Shown piece after piece: positions 1 through 6,028 of a stretch of DNA of 10,159 nt. This DNA comes from Candidatus Omnitrophota bacterium (lineage in GTDB: Bacteria; Omnitrophota; Gorgyraeia; Zapsychrales; Fredricksoniimonadaceae): NCBI GenBank assembly GCA_017987425.1, contig JAGNTT010000057.1:1-10159 (forward strand), in the 5' to 3' direction. A program made the translations under genes and the position numbers. The notes beneath the pieces are model-generated. The model was given only the letters and a program-made list of their open reading frames with translations, had not been told where the DNA came from and did no database searches. Within the stretch, counting starts at the first letter, position 1; every line of letters starts with the position of its first letter.

Positions 1-254
1 TGACCGGATACGGAAGGCTGAGCGGCCAGCTTGGCAGGAGAATCGGAAACCCCAACGGCGTTTCCATCAATTGAAGTGATTTCATTAAGATAGTACAACA
101 TATCTACACCGCTTGCTTTGACCTTGATCCATTCTTCGGTCCGTTCAAAAATTTGCCCCTGAATGGTCAATCCGCTTTTTAATACAATCTCTTCAGCCTG
201 AACCGGTCCGGCCAGTAGCATAAAACTCAATAAGATGAAGAAAATTTTTTTCAT
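1..254 (-). CDS. Secreted or periplasmic protein, N-terminal part only (runs off window)
   Basis: This gene is read leftwards from an ATG at 254 and is still open at the window edge, giving 84 complete codons. The protein starts with a clear signal peptide: two Lys after Met, a hydrophobic stretch of about 13 residues, then VQA before EE, so cleavage is likely after residue 20. The mature part reads EIVLKSGLTIQGQIFERTEE, followed by alternating hydrophobic residues (WIKVKASGVDMLYYL, then EITSIDG). That pattern suits a small beta-rich domain. I cannot name a family. The start is well supported: a GGAGG ribosome binding site lies 7 bases upstream, and the ATG overlaps the TGA of the preceding membrane protein gene (ATGA), which suggests translational coupling. 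The missing C-terminus prevents functional assignment. Confidence 0.8.
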   Translation of the reverse strand, partial: MKKIFFILLSFMLLAGPVQAEEIVLKSGLTIQGQIFERTEEWIKVKASGVDMLYYLNEITSIDGNAVGVSDSPAKLAAQPSVSG

Positions 255-1393
255 GGCTTTACCTCCACTTCACTGAGGGCCAGCGGCACATATCCCTCAT
301 TCAGGCTCGAAAGGAAATACAACGCAAAACTTCGGAAGAATACTGCGAACGGAAGGAAGATCGAAAAGATACCAAACACAAAAACAATCAATAACGGAAT
401 TCCCGCTCCGACCGCGAATCCGATAAACAAAATCTTGGCTTTTAATAATACGGCAAATATCAGATAGCCTATGCCTCCGAAGATTCCGGCAGCAAAGACT
501 CCGGCAAGACCTAGCATCACGCACATAATCCCTTCGATGATGGAGCAAACGACCCCAATGCCCAGAATCACAAGAAGATACAGCCAGAATTCACCTCTAT
601 TTTTTTTATAGATCCCGGAAAACCTTTCCCAGGATGGAAGATACGTCGACTTATCGAGCATCATGACCGGCGCCACAAAATGCTCCACAAAAATATTCCA
701 GACACAAAGGGCAACAACGGCGGCAAGAAAGATGACCGCTGCTACCGTCAAACTCAATCCGGCTGTGGCCATGTTCGCAATACCGTTCTTTAAAGATCCT
801 ACGGCGACGATCGTGCCGTAAACCCAGAAAACCACTGCTCCTGTAAGAACCAAAAAGAGAAGACCGGCCACCAGCGACACTTTAAAAATTGAGTCGCCCT
901 GTTTGCGGTATTCCCTAAACGGCGCCGAAATCGCCGCGTCATTGTGTATGATCGCGTGAAGCCAAACGAATTTAAACCGCGCGCTCAGCCATGTGAACAA
1001 AAGAATCAGTCCGGTGATAAGCAACAGAATGAACAAACCGACTCCCAAAAGAGTACCCGGCGGAAATGAGGCCAAATAAGGTTTAACTTTGGCGGACGCC
1101 ACCTTCCAACTTTCTTTCCACTTCGTTGTCTTTTCCGTCGAAGCCTCACCAGCGGACGGTGTACCTGCCTGGACCTCCTGATTGACGGCATTCTTGGTCT
1201 CGAGTGATACGTCCGCATCCTCGTCGGAATCATTATCCCAACTTCCCCCCAGCCCCCCGCCTGAAATGGCCCCGGCCAACATGGCGATGAACAAAAGTCT
1301 CAGCCATTTCTTGAACGCAAACGGCTGAAAAAGAACGCGCTTGGTATGGTCAAAACTTTTAGTGATCAGATCTGTAATTCTAACGGTTCGCAT
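251..1393 (-). CDS. Polytopic inner-membrane protein of unknown function
   Basis: The 380-residue protein has about six to eight hydrophobic segments, near residues 29-48, 115-138, 170-195, 212-235, 268-290, 291-316 and 320-355. After the first segment there is a long polar, acidic loop (about 51-110, with DNDSDEDAD) that is probably extramembrane. The N-terminus, with a Thr-Lys-Arg-Val-Leu-Phe-x-Pro-Phe stretch and a Lys-Lys-Trp before the first membrane segment, resembles uncharacterised bacterial membrane proteins with a conserved 'RPF...W' entry. I recall this style from DUF7544-type proteins but cannot confirm it. There are no catalytic motifs. It begins 6 bases after the recO stop with only a weak ribosome binding site, so it is probably translated by coupling to recO. 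Its own stop overlaps the next start (ATGA). No function is assigned. Confidence 0.85.
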   Translation of the reverse strand: MRTVRITDLITKSFDHTKRVLFQPFAFKKWLRLLFIAMLAGAISGGGLGGSWDNDSDEDADVSLETKNAVNQEVQAGTPSAGEASTEKTTKWKESWKVASAKVKPYLASFPPGTLLGVGLFILLLITGLILLFTWLSARFKFVWLHAIIHNDAAISAPFREYRKQGDSIFKVSLVAGLLFLVLTGAVVFWVYGTIVAVGSLKNGIANMATAGLSLTVAAVIFLAAVVALCVWNIFVEHFVAPVMMLDKSTYLPSWERFSGIYKKNRGEFWLYLLVILGIGVVCSIIEGIMCVMLGLAGVFAAGIFGGIGYLIFAVLLKAKILFIGFAVGAGIPLLIVFVFGIFSIFLPFAVFFRSFALYFLSSLNEGYVPLALSEVEVKP

Positions 1394-1399
1394 AGGAAA

Positions 1400-2137
1400 T
1401 CAAGCCTGAACGTATTTGGCGGAACGGAGATTTTTCTCAAGATGAAACACCAGAAAATTATTAAGGACGAATTTGAGTTCCTTTTTAATCATCGCTGAAA
1501 GCCCGAGTTTTAAACTCTTGGCCCATTCGCTCTGTTCGATATGAAGTATGGAGGCAACCGTCCCCCTGGACACCGAGGCAACATCTCCACCAGACGGACG
1601 GCACACATCGCATACAAGCCCGCCCAACTGCATGCTAAAACGCGTCTGTCCCCGCACCTGCTTCTGACATTTAACGCAAGTGTCCAGATGCGGACGAAAA
1701 CCGGAATATAAAAGTGTTTTGATCTGAAAAATATGCACGAGCTTACTGATATCCGCGTCCGTCTGCAAACTTGAGAAATACTGAAGGATCAGTTTATAAA
1801 TATCTTCGTTCTTCTGTTCTACCGGCATGATGGCGTCGACTAGTTCCAGAATGTAGCTCGCAGCCGTCATTTTCTTGAAATCCTGACGGATCGGCATGTA
1901 ATACTCTTTCATATCGCACTGGCTGACCAGATGGATATCGGAGTTCCGGTATTGATAAAACACAATATCATTGACGGAAAATCGGTCTACGCTGCTGCCG
2001 AACTTGCGCGGATCCTTGCGAATTCCTTTCAAGAGACCTTTGACCTTGCCGTACTCGCGGGAATAAAACGTGACGATCCTGCTGGTTTCGCGGAAATCAA
2101 AACTTTTTAGGACGATTGCTTCGGTCTTAACAATCAT
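1400..2137 (-). CDS. recO: DNA repair protein RecO
   Basis: RecO works with RecF/RecR in the RecFOR pathway, helping RecA load onto single-stranded DNA coated with SSB and annealing complementary strands. The 245-residue length is typical. The N-terminus (MIVKTEAIVLKSFDFRETSR, then FYSREYGKVKGLLKGIRK) is the characteristic RecO OB-fold opening. The middle is helical, and a Cys4 zinc-finger-like motif (C154, C157, C176, C179, spaced CxxC-18-CxxC) follows GFRPHLDT. I chose the ATG at 2137 because the family starts with this residue pattern. An in-frame TTG at 2152 would add five residues, and neither start has a good Shine-Dalgarno. A membrane protein gene follows after 6 bases, so recO likely heads a three-gene transcript with it and the secreted-protein gene. 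Confidence 0.93.
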   Translation of the reverse strand: MIVKTEAIVLKSFDFRETSRIVTFYSREYGKVKGLLKGIRKDPRKFGSSVDRFSVNDIVFYQYRNSDIHLVSQCDMKEYYMPIRQDFKKMTAASYILELVDAIMPVEQKNEDIYKLILQYFSSLQTDADISKLVHIFQIKTLLYSGFRPHLDTCVKCQKQVRGQTRFSMQLGGLVCDVCRPSGGDVASVSRGTVASILHIEQSEWAKSLKLGLSAMIKKELKFVLNNFLVFHLEKNLRSAKYVQA

Positions 2138-2182
2138 GGAATTAAGGCACAATGACGACGGGTTGCGTAAGATGTTTGACAG

Positions 2183-2210
2183 ATAATACCGGTCTCTACA
2201 CTATCGTAAA
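2183..2210 (-). promoter_or_regulatory. Candidate sigma70-type promoter for recO
   Basis: Read on the minus strand, TTTACG (2210-2205) is followed after 16 bases by TATTAT (2188-2183). This matches 4 of 6 bases of the -35 consensus and 5 of 6 of the -10 consensus. Initiation would fall near 2176, giving a leader of about 40 bases before recO. The 133-base gap between the transporter stop and recO otherwise holds only a short ACCGGTCT direct repeat. I see no convincing terminator for the transporter there; a T6 run on the minus strand (2242-2237) lacks a good hairpin before it. Confidence 0.45.
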
Positions 2211-2221
2211 ATGACCGGTCT
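2188..2221 (+). repeat. Two direct copies of ACCGGTCT, 26 bases apart
   Basis: ACCGGTCT occurs at 2188-2195 and again at 2214-2221. Each copy contains the palindrome ACCGGT, so the pair also reads as two dyads. The first copy abuts the candidate -10 of recO and the second lies just upstream of its -35, so the sites flank or overlap the promoter. A protein-binding role is possible, but nothing in the sequence proves it. Eight-base repeats can occur by chance. Confidence 0.4.
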
Positions 2222-2270
2222 ATCCACCTCTTTCAGAAAAAACTGCATCCCTTATTCAGAGAATCCGAAG

Positions 2271-4235
2271 CTACACGCGGATGGGCAGGATCATAAAGGG
2301 TACGCCGCTTTGATACAACCGTCTCTGGATGGAAAAAACCGTGTAGTTGTGCAGCCAGCGCGTTGCAAACGTGTCCTGCGGGAATACAAGCTGACCGCCG
2401 AAGAAAACGGCACCCGGATAACGTTCACTCACCTGATGGGCCAGGCGTTCGATTTCGCCGGCAATGTCGGTGCCTTCGGAAGAAAACCCTTCGGCAAAAC
2501 AGCCGTTGCGGTTCATGAAACAAACGTACTTATCAAGACTGACCTGGACGGAAGCTTTCAAACGCTCGATTTCCTGGATCCCCTTGAAGTTCCCCGCATC
2601 GATCACGCCGACCTGGATAAAAATGAAATTCTTGAACTCTTTGCCGAAATAACGCACAACCCCCATAACCGTGTGCAAACCGAGTCCGTTGAAAGCATTC
2701 ACCAGAACGACGGCCGTCTTGGCCTTCGGATCAAACGGCACGGACTTGCGCGGCTGTTCCTTCGGATTGAATGCGGCCGCATGCACGAGATCATCGAGAC
2801 GGTTGAGCATGGCAAACGTACGGTTGTAGTGACGCTTGATGGAAACAGCGAGGGCAACCAGCAATCCGGTAATGATCAGAGTAATCCATCCGCCGTCATG
2901 AAATTTCAAAATAACGACCGAAATCAAAATAAACGAAGTCAAAAACAAACCGGTTCCGCTCACAATAATTTTTTTAGACCACTGACGCTCTTCTTTTCTT
3001 ACCTGCCACCAATGACGCACCATGCCGGCCTGAGAAAGACAAAATGTAATAAATACATTAATACTATACAGAACGACCAAGAGATGGACGGAACCGTGGG
3101 TCAGCGCAACCGTCACGAGCGCCGCCGTACCCATCAAAAGAACACCGTCCTGAGTGACAAGCCGGTCGCTCAAGCTTGAAAATCTTGATGGGAACCAGCG
3201 GTCGATCGCCATGTTCGCCAAAACACCCGGACCGCCTAAGAAACCGGCCTGGGCCGCGACAAAAAGAATAAGCGCCTCCGAGGTCAACGTGACCCAGATA
3301 AACGTCTGCCCCCAAGGCTCCGGCCACGATTGCGTGATCGAAGAAAACAATACCGCGTTTAAAGTCTTGCCATCCTGATGCTCAACACCGAACAAAAGAT
3401 AGGCCAAAATCAAACCGGCGACAGTGAACGCCAAAGAAATCGACATGTAGGTCATGGTCCGCTTGCCCGTCTCAACCCTGGGTTCACGCAAAATGGGCAA
3501 ACCGTTACTGACTGCCTCAATACCAGTGTAAGTCCCGGCGCCCAAGCTGTAGGCCCGGAGAATAATGAATAACAAACCAAAGAATCCCATTTCCTTGCTG
3601 GAATTCTGAATGTCCGCCACGCTCGCCTGGGCGATCTGCGGTAAATCAGCGAAATGAACGAACAAGGCATATACAATTACAAAAAAATGGGTCAGAACAA
3701 ATGTGATAAAGATCGGCGTCAGCGGAACGACTGATTCCTTGACCCCGCGCATATTAAGGATGGTCAGCACAAAGACACCAAATATTGCAAACGTAATTTT
3801 ATGAGAATGCCAGTCGCCGGGAAGGAAACTAAAAAGAGCGTCGGCACCGCTGGCAACGGAAATAGCGATGGTTAAAACATAATCAATAAGTAGGGCGCAG
3901 CCGGAAATCATCCCCAGCTGAGGACTTAAAAGCTTACTGGCAACCAGATAACCGCCCCCGCCTGTCGGAAAAAGCTCAATGATCTGGGAATAGCTGGCGC
4001 TGATAAGAACGACGGTAAGTGCGGTCAATAAAGCGACAATAATCGCCAGGTATTTATGCTCGCCTAAAGCCAGAAATGTTTCCTCGGGCCCGTAAGAAGA
4101 AGAGGACAGCCCGTCAGCCCCAAGCCCGACCCAGGCAAAAAAAGCGATCAGAGACATCTGATGAAAGACTTTTTTGTCATGCGGGTCTTTGGCCTTACCA
4201 ATGACCAGTTGCTTCATCCATTTTAGAAAAGACAT
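2271..4235 (-). CDS. kimA: KimA-like potassium transporter (APC superfamily), c-di-AMP riboswitch controlled
   Basis: This is probably a high-affinity potassium/proton symporter of the KimA (formerly YdaO) type. The 654 residues split into a membrane part (about 25-465, twelve helices expected) and a soluble C-terminal domain (about 500-654), as in KimA; the Bacillus protein is about 607 residues. Residues I recall as lining the KimA ion pathway are present with matching spacing: D41 and Y48 in GLGADGLSSSSYGPEE; D118, Y119, T122 and S126 in IDYVLTIAISVASG; T237 and E240 in TYTGIEAVSNG; and Y390 in VVLYSIN. PTGGGGYLVA (90-99) is also typical. An AGGAG ribosome binding site lies 4 bases before the ATG. 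The leader carries a c-di-AMP riboswitch, the classic regulator of kimA, which strengthens the call. A general amino-acid permease of the same superfamily is the main alternative. Confidence 0.88.
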   Translation of the reverse strand: MSFLKWMKQLVIGKAKDPHDKKVFHQMSLIAFFAWVGLGADGLSSSSYGPEETFLALGEHKYLAIIVALLTALTVVLISASYSQIIELFPTGGGGYLVASKLLSPQLGMISGCALLIDYVLTIAISVASGADALFSFLPGDWHSHKITFAIFGVFVLTILNMRGVKESVVPLTPIFITFVLTHFFVIVYALFVHFADLPQIAQASVADIQNSSKEMGFFGLLFIILRAYSLGAGTYTGIEAVSNGLPILREPRVETGKRTMTYMSISLAFTVAGLILAYLLFGVEHQDGKTLNAVLFSSITQSWPEPWGQTFIWVTLTSEALILFVAAQAGFLGGPGVLANMAIDRWFPSRFSSLSDRLVTQDGVLLMGTAALVTVALTHGSVHLLVVLYSINVFITFCLSQAGMVRHWWQVRKEERQWSKKIIVSGTGLFLTSFILISVVILKFHDGGWITLIITGLLVALAVSIKRHYNRTFAMLNRLDDLVHAAAFNPKEQPRKSVPFDPKAKTAVVLVNAFNGLGLHTVMGVVRYFGKEFKNFIFIQVGVIDAGNFKGIQEIERLKASVQVSLDKYVCFMNRNGCFAEGFSSEGTDIAGEIERLAHQVSERYPGAVFFGGQLVFPQDTFATRWLHNYTVFSIQRRLYQSGVPFMILPIRV

Positions 4236-4244
4236 ATAGCTCCT

Positions 4245-4273
4245 AAATAAAAAACCAAAGGTCCGCCTTTGGT
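4245..4273 (-). terminator. Intrinsic terminator in the kimA leader (riboswitch expression platform)
   Basis: On the minus strand ACCAAAGG (4273-4266), a CGGA loop and CCTTTGGT (4261-4254) form a perfect 8-bp hairpin. It is followed at once by TTTTT-A-TTT (4253-4245). The run ends one base before the AGGAG ribosome binding site of kimA (4244-4240), so the hairpin sits between the aptamer and the gene and can only serve to abort the kimA transcript. The GGACCTTTGGT part of the 3' side is an exact copy of an aptamer hairpin arm upstream. This placement is typical of an OFF switch in which ligand binding favours termination. Confidence 0.9.
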
Positions 4274-4287
4274 GGATCCACGCGAAA

Positions 4288-4426
4288 GCTTACGAGGTTA
4301 GCTGTCGGGCTCGGGCTGTGTCACCCTAATCAACTGATATTCGCCCCAGGACCAAAGGTCCGCTGGTTCCCCCGCTTTCCCTATAAAAGGAGACCTTTGA
4401 ACCAGTCTCCTCAAAGGAAATTAAGC
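4288..4426 (-). promoter_or_regulatory. c-di-AMP riboswitch (ydaO-yuaA class) aptamer
   Basis: Three conserved blocks of this riboswitch class appear in the right order on the minus strand: GCGGGGGAACCA (4375-4364), GGGGCGAAT (4347-4339) and the hallmark CCGACAGCTAACCTCGTAA (4308-4290). The closing helix P1 can form between GCTTA (4426-4422) and TAAGC (4292-4288). TTTCC (4420-4416) pairs with GGAAA (4380-4376) as the next helix, which here carries an extra arm (AGGAGAC 4411-4405 with GTCTCCT 4394-4388). GGACC-TTT-GGTCC (4361-4349) forms the variable hairpin between blocks one and two. The aptamer starts about 6 bases after the predicted transcription start and ends 15 bases before the terminator hairpin. 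In known members, c-di-AMP binding turns expression off. It controls the downstream KimA-like transporter. Confidence 0.95.
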
Positions 4427-4438
4427 AATAATTGTGCA

Positions 4439-4467
4439 ATATTACTCCCCTAAACTGGGGTTGTCAA
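4439..4467 (-). promoter_or_regulatory. Strong sigma70-type promoter for the kimA leader
   Basis: On the minus strand a perfect TTGACA (4467-4462) is separated by exactly 17 bases from TAATAT (4444-4439). A/T-rich sequence just upstream (about 4478-4468, AAAATTATTT) could act as an UP element. Transcription would begin near 4432, immediately before the riboswitch aptamer, which is where it should start. The spacer contains an inverted repeat, CCCC-N6-GGGG (4460-4457 with 4450-4447), which could be an operator. The promoter lies in the 3' flank of lexA, and no clear lexA terminator is visible before it. Confidence 0.85.
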
Positions 4468-4507
4468 AATAATTTTGGATTTCTGTACGACCGCCCAAAA
4501 GGCAGGA

Positions 4508-5107
4508 TTAGTACTCCCGAACCACGTTAAGCAGCTTACCTATGATCGTCACATTCTCTGTGACCGGGATGGGGTCGTACTTTGGATTGGCGGGGTTGAG
4601 GTAATACTTCTCCCCTTTTTTGATGAGACGTTTGATGGTCGCCTCTTCCCCGATCATGGCCACCACAATATCGCCGACTTTGGCAAAATCCTGGCGTTTG
4701 ATGACGGCAAAATCATCCGCCATGATGCCTGCCTCGATCATGCTGTCCCCTTTAACGCGCAGGGCAAAGACGTCCTGTTCGGGAAAGATGATTTTATCAA
4801 GATTTAAATATCCCATGAGGTCTTCAACGGCGTAAACAGGATTTCCCGCCTGCACGCGGCCCAGAACAGGCAGCTGGCACATGGCCTCACGGATCAGCTC
4901 TATAGCGCGCGATTTGCCTTCCGCCACCTTGATATAACCTTTGGTGGTCAAGGCTCTTAGATAATCGCGCACCGTTCCGGTGGAAGAAAAACCGAAATGG
5001 CTGGCGATTTCGCGAATTGTCGGGGCGATATTTCTGGTACGGACTTCGGTGTAGATGAACTTTAAAACATCTTTTTGCTTTTGGGTAAGGGTAGTGTTTT
5101 CGCTCAT
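4508..5107 (-). CDS. lexA: LexA repressor (SOS response)
   Basis: LexA represses DNA-damage genes and cleaves itself when RecA is activated on single-stranded DNA. The 199-residue length is typical. The N-terminal winged helix-turn-helix spans about 1-70 (TQKQKDVLKFIYTEV, then PTIREIASHFGFSSTGTVRDYL). The cleavage bond is A87-G88 in GRVQAGNP, and the peptidase dyad is S122 (KGDSMIEAGI) with K159 (EATIKRL). All catalytic elements are intact, so it should be functional. It starts at the ATG at 5107; the upstream GGTAAG is only a weak ribosome binding site. It is divergent from the ExeA-like gene across 111 bases. I found no canonical CTGT-N8-ACAG or Gram-positive LexA operator there, though this lineage may use another motif. 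Confidence 0.96.
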   Translation of the reverse strand: MSENTTLTQKQKDVLKFIYTEVRTRNIAPTIREIASHFGFSSTGTVRDYLRALTTKGYIKVAEGKSRAIELIREAMCQLPVLGRVQAGNPVYAVEDLMGYLNLDKIIFPEQDVFALRVKGDSMIEAGIMADDFAVIKRQDFAKVGDIVVAMIGEEATIKRLIKKGEKYYLNPANPKYDPIPVTENVTIIGKLLNVVREY

Positions 5108-5218
5108 GGGTTACAACTTACCATTCATTTGTGTGGATTGCAATTATTATTTTTGAGAATCTCGAAACAGCCATCAACGCGCTTTCTTTGATGAAATGCC
5201 CGTGCTATAATCCGAGCC
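5108..5218. promoter_or_regulatory. Divergent lexA / exeA-like intergenic region
   Basis: This 111-base gap must hold both the lexA and the exeA-like promoters. The plus-strand -10 (TATAAT, 5206-5211) is clear. For lexA no good hexamer pair stands out; A/T-rich sequence near 5138-5154 is the likeliest -10 area. A short dyad GAGA-A-TCTC lies at 5155-5163, and ATCAA (5173-5177) faces TTGAT (5188-5192) as an inverted repeat. Either could be an operator, including an autoregulatory LexA site, but this is not demonstrated. Confidence 0.5.
5183..5211 (+). promoter_or_regulatory. Promoter for exeA-like gene, predicting a leaderless mRNA
   Basis: A perfect TATAAT lies at 5206-5211, with a poor -35 (TTTCTT, 5183-5188) at 17-base spacing. 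Only 7 bases separate the -10 from the ATG at 5219, so transcription should begin at or within a base or two of the start codon. No Shine-Dalgarno precedes the ATG, in line with leaderless translation. Confidence 0.65.
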
Positions 5219-6028
5219 ATGTATACAAATTTTTATAATCTCAAAGAAATCCCGTTTAATATCACTTCCGATCCGTCGTTCTTCTTCGGAAGCTCCATAC
5301 ACGAAGAGGCATTTTCGAATATTCTTTACGGCATCCTCGCCCGCAAAGGTATCGTGGTCATGACGGGTGAAATCGGAACCGGTAAGACCACGCTATGCCG
5401 GGCGTTGTTGAACCGTCTGGACCAGCAGGTCAAAACGGCCTTCATATTCAATCCCTGTTTTTCCGACGTCCAGCTGCTTCAGCTCATTCTGCGCGATCTC
5501 GGCATTGCCAATCATAAAACATCCGACAAGCTCGAACTGATCGAAAGCCTCAATGCGTTTCTTCTTGAACAGTCGAGCCAGGGCAATAATGTGGCCATCA
5601 TCATCGACGAGGCGCAGAACCTCGACGTCCATCAGCTTGAACAGATCAGACTCCTCTCCAATCTCGAAACAGAGAAGCATAAACTGCTGCAGATCCTTTT
5701 AGTCGGCCAGCCTGAACTTTTCGACAAACTTAAACTGCCCGAACTGCGTCAGCTAAATCAGCGCGTCAGTGTCCGCTATCACATCACTCCGCTGCTGACA
5801 GAAGACGTGAAAAATTATATCCAACATCGCTTGAAAACAGCCGGTTCTTTAAGTAAAATCCATTTTACAGAAGAGGCTTTCGAAGCTGTATACCGGCATT
5901 CCAAAGGAGTCCCACGCCTGATCAACGTGATTTGTGATCGTGCGCTTTTGGCGGGTTTCGTAAAAGACACATTCATCATCGACGACGCAATCATCCATCA
6001 AGCGGCACGGGAGGTCACGACGACATGA
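5219..6028 (+). CDS. ExeA/GspA-like AAA ATPase
   Basis: The family's best-known member, ExeA (GspA), forms a complex with ExeB in the inner membrane and helps assemble the type II secretion secretin; related ATPases serve pilus and transposition systems. The 269-residue protein opens with the family signature MYTNFYNLKEIPFNITSDPS and has Walker A GEIGTGKTT (50-58), Walker B AIIIDEAQ (126-133), LLVGQPEL (161-168) and a sensor-2-like GVPRLIN (220-226). It matches the ATPase core only, lacking the transmembrane and peptidoglycan-binding part of full ExeA. The start is fixed by the conserved N-terminus, although no ribosome binding site precedes it. The downstream gene overlaps by ATGA and looks like GspB, which supports an ExeA-type role over a transposition ATPase. 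Confidence 0.88.
   Translation: MYTNFYNLKEIPFNITSDPSFFFGSSIHEEAFSNILYGILARKGIVVMTGEIGTGKTTLCRALLNRLDQQVKTAFIFNPCFSDVQLLQLILRDLGIANHKTSDKLELIESLNAFLLEQSSQGNNVAIIIDEAQNLDVHQLEQIRLLSNLETEKHKLLQILLVGQPELFDKLKLPELRQLNQRVSVRYHITPLLTEDVKNYIQHRLKTAGSLSKIHFTEEAFEAVYRHSKGVPRLINVICDRALLAGFVKDTFIIDDAIIHQAAREVTTT

Noticed and set aside
2137..2152. TTG start for recO, adding five residues
   Set aside because: The RecO family begins at the MIVKTEAIVLK segment and the TTG has no Shine-Dalgarno, so the ATG at 2137 is preferred.
2237..2270. Intrinsic terminator after kimA
   Set aside because: The T6 run at 2242-2237 (minus strand) is preceded only by 3-4 bp pairings, too weak to call.
2211..3179. Long plus-strand open frame (322 codons) starting just after TTGACA-N17-CACTAT
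   Set aside because: It lies wholly opposite or nearly opposite the KimA-like gene, whose protein has all expected transporter motifs. The plus-strand protein is low in recognisable structure, has no ribosome binding site and looks like an antisense shadow.
4447..4460. CCCC-N6-GGGG hairpin as a terminator for lexA
   Set aside because: On the minus strand it is followed by AGTAATATT, not a U-run, and it sits inside the spacer of a near-consensus promoter.
5155..5170. LexA operator between lexA and the ExeA-like gene
   Set aside because: Only a 9-base dyad GAGAATCTC is seen. It matches neither the Proteobacterial CTGT-N8-ACAG nor the Gram-positive operator, so it is listed only as an unassigned dyad.
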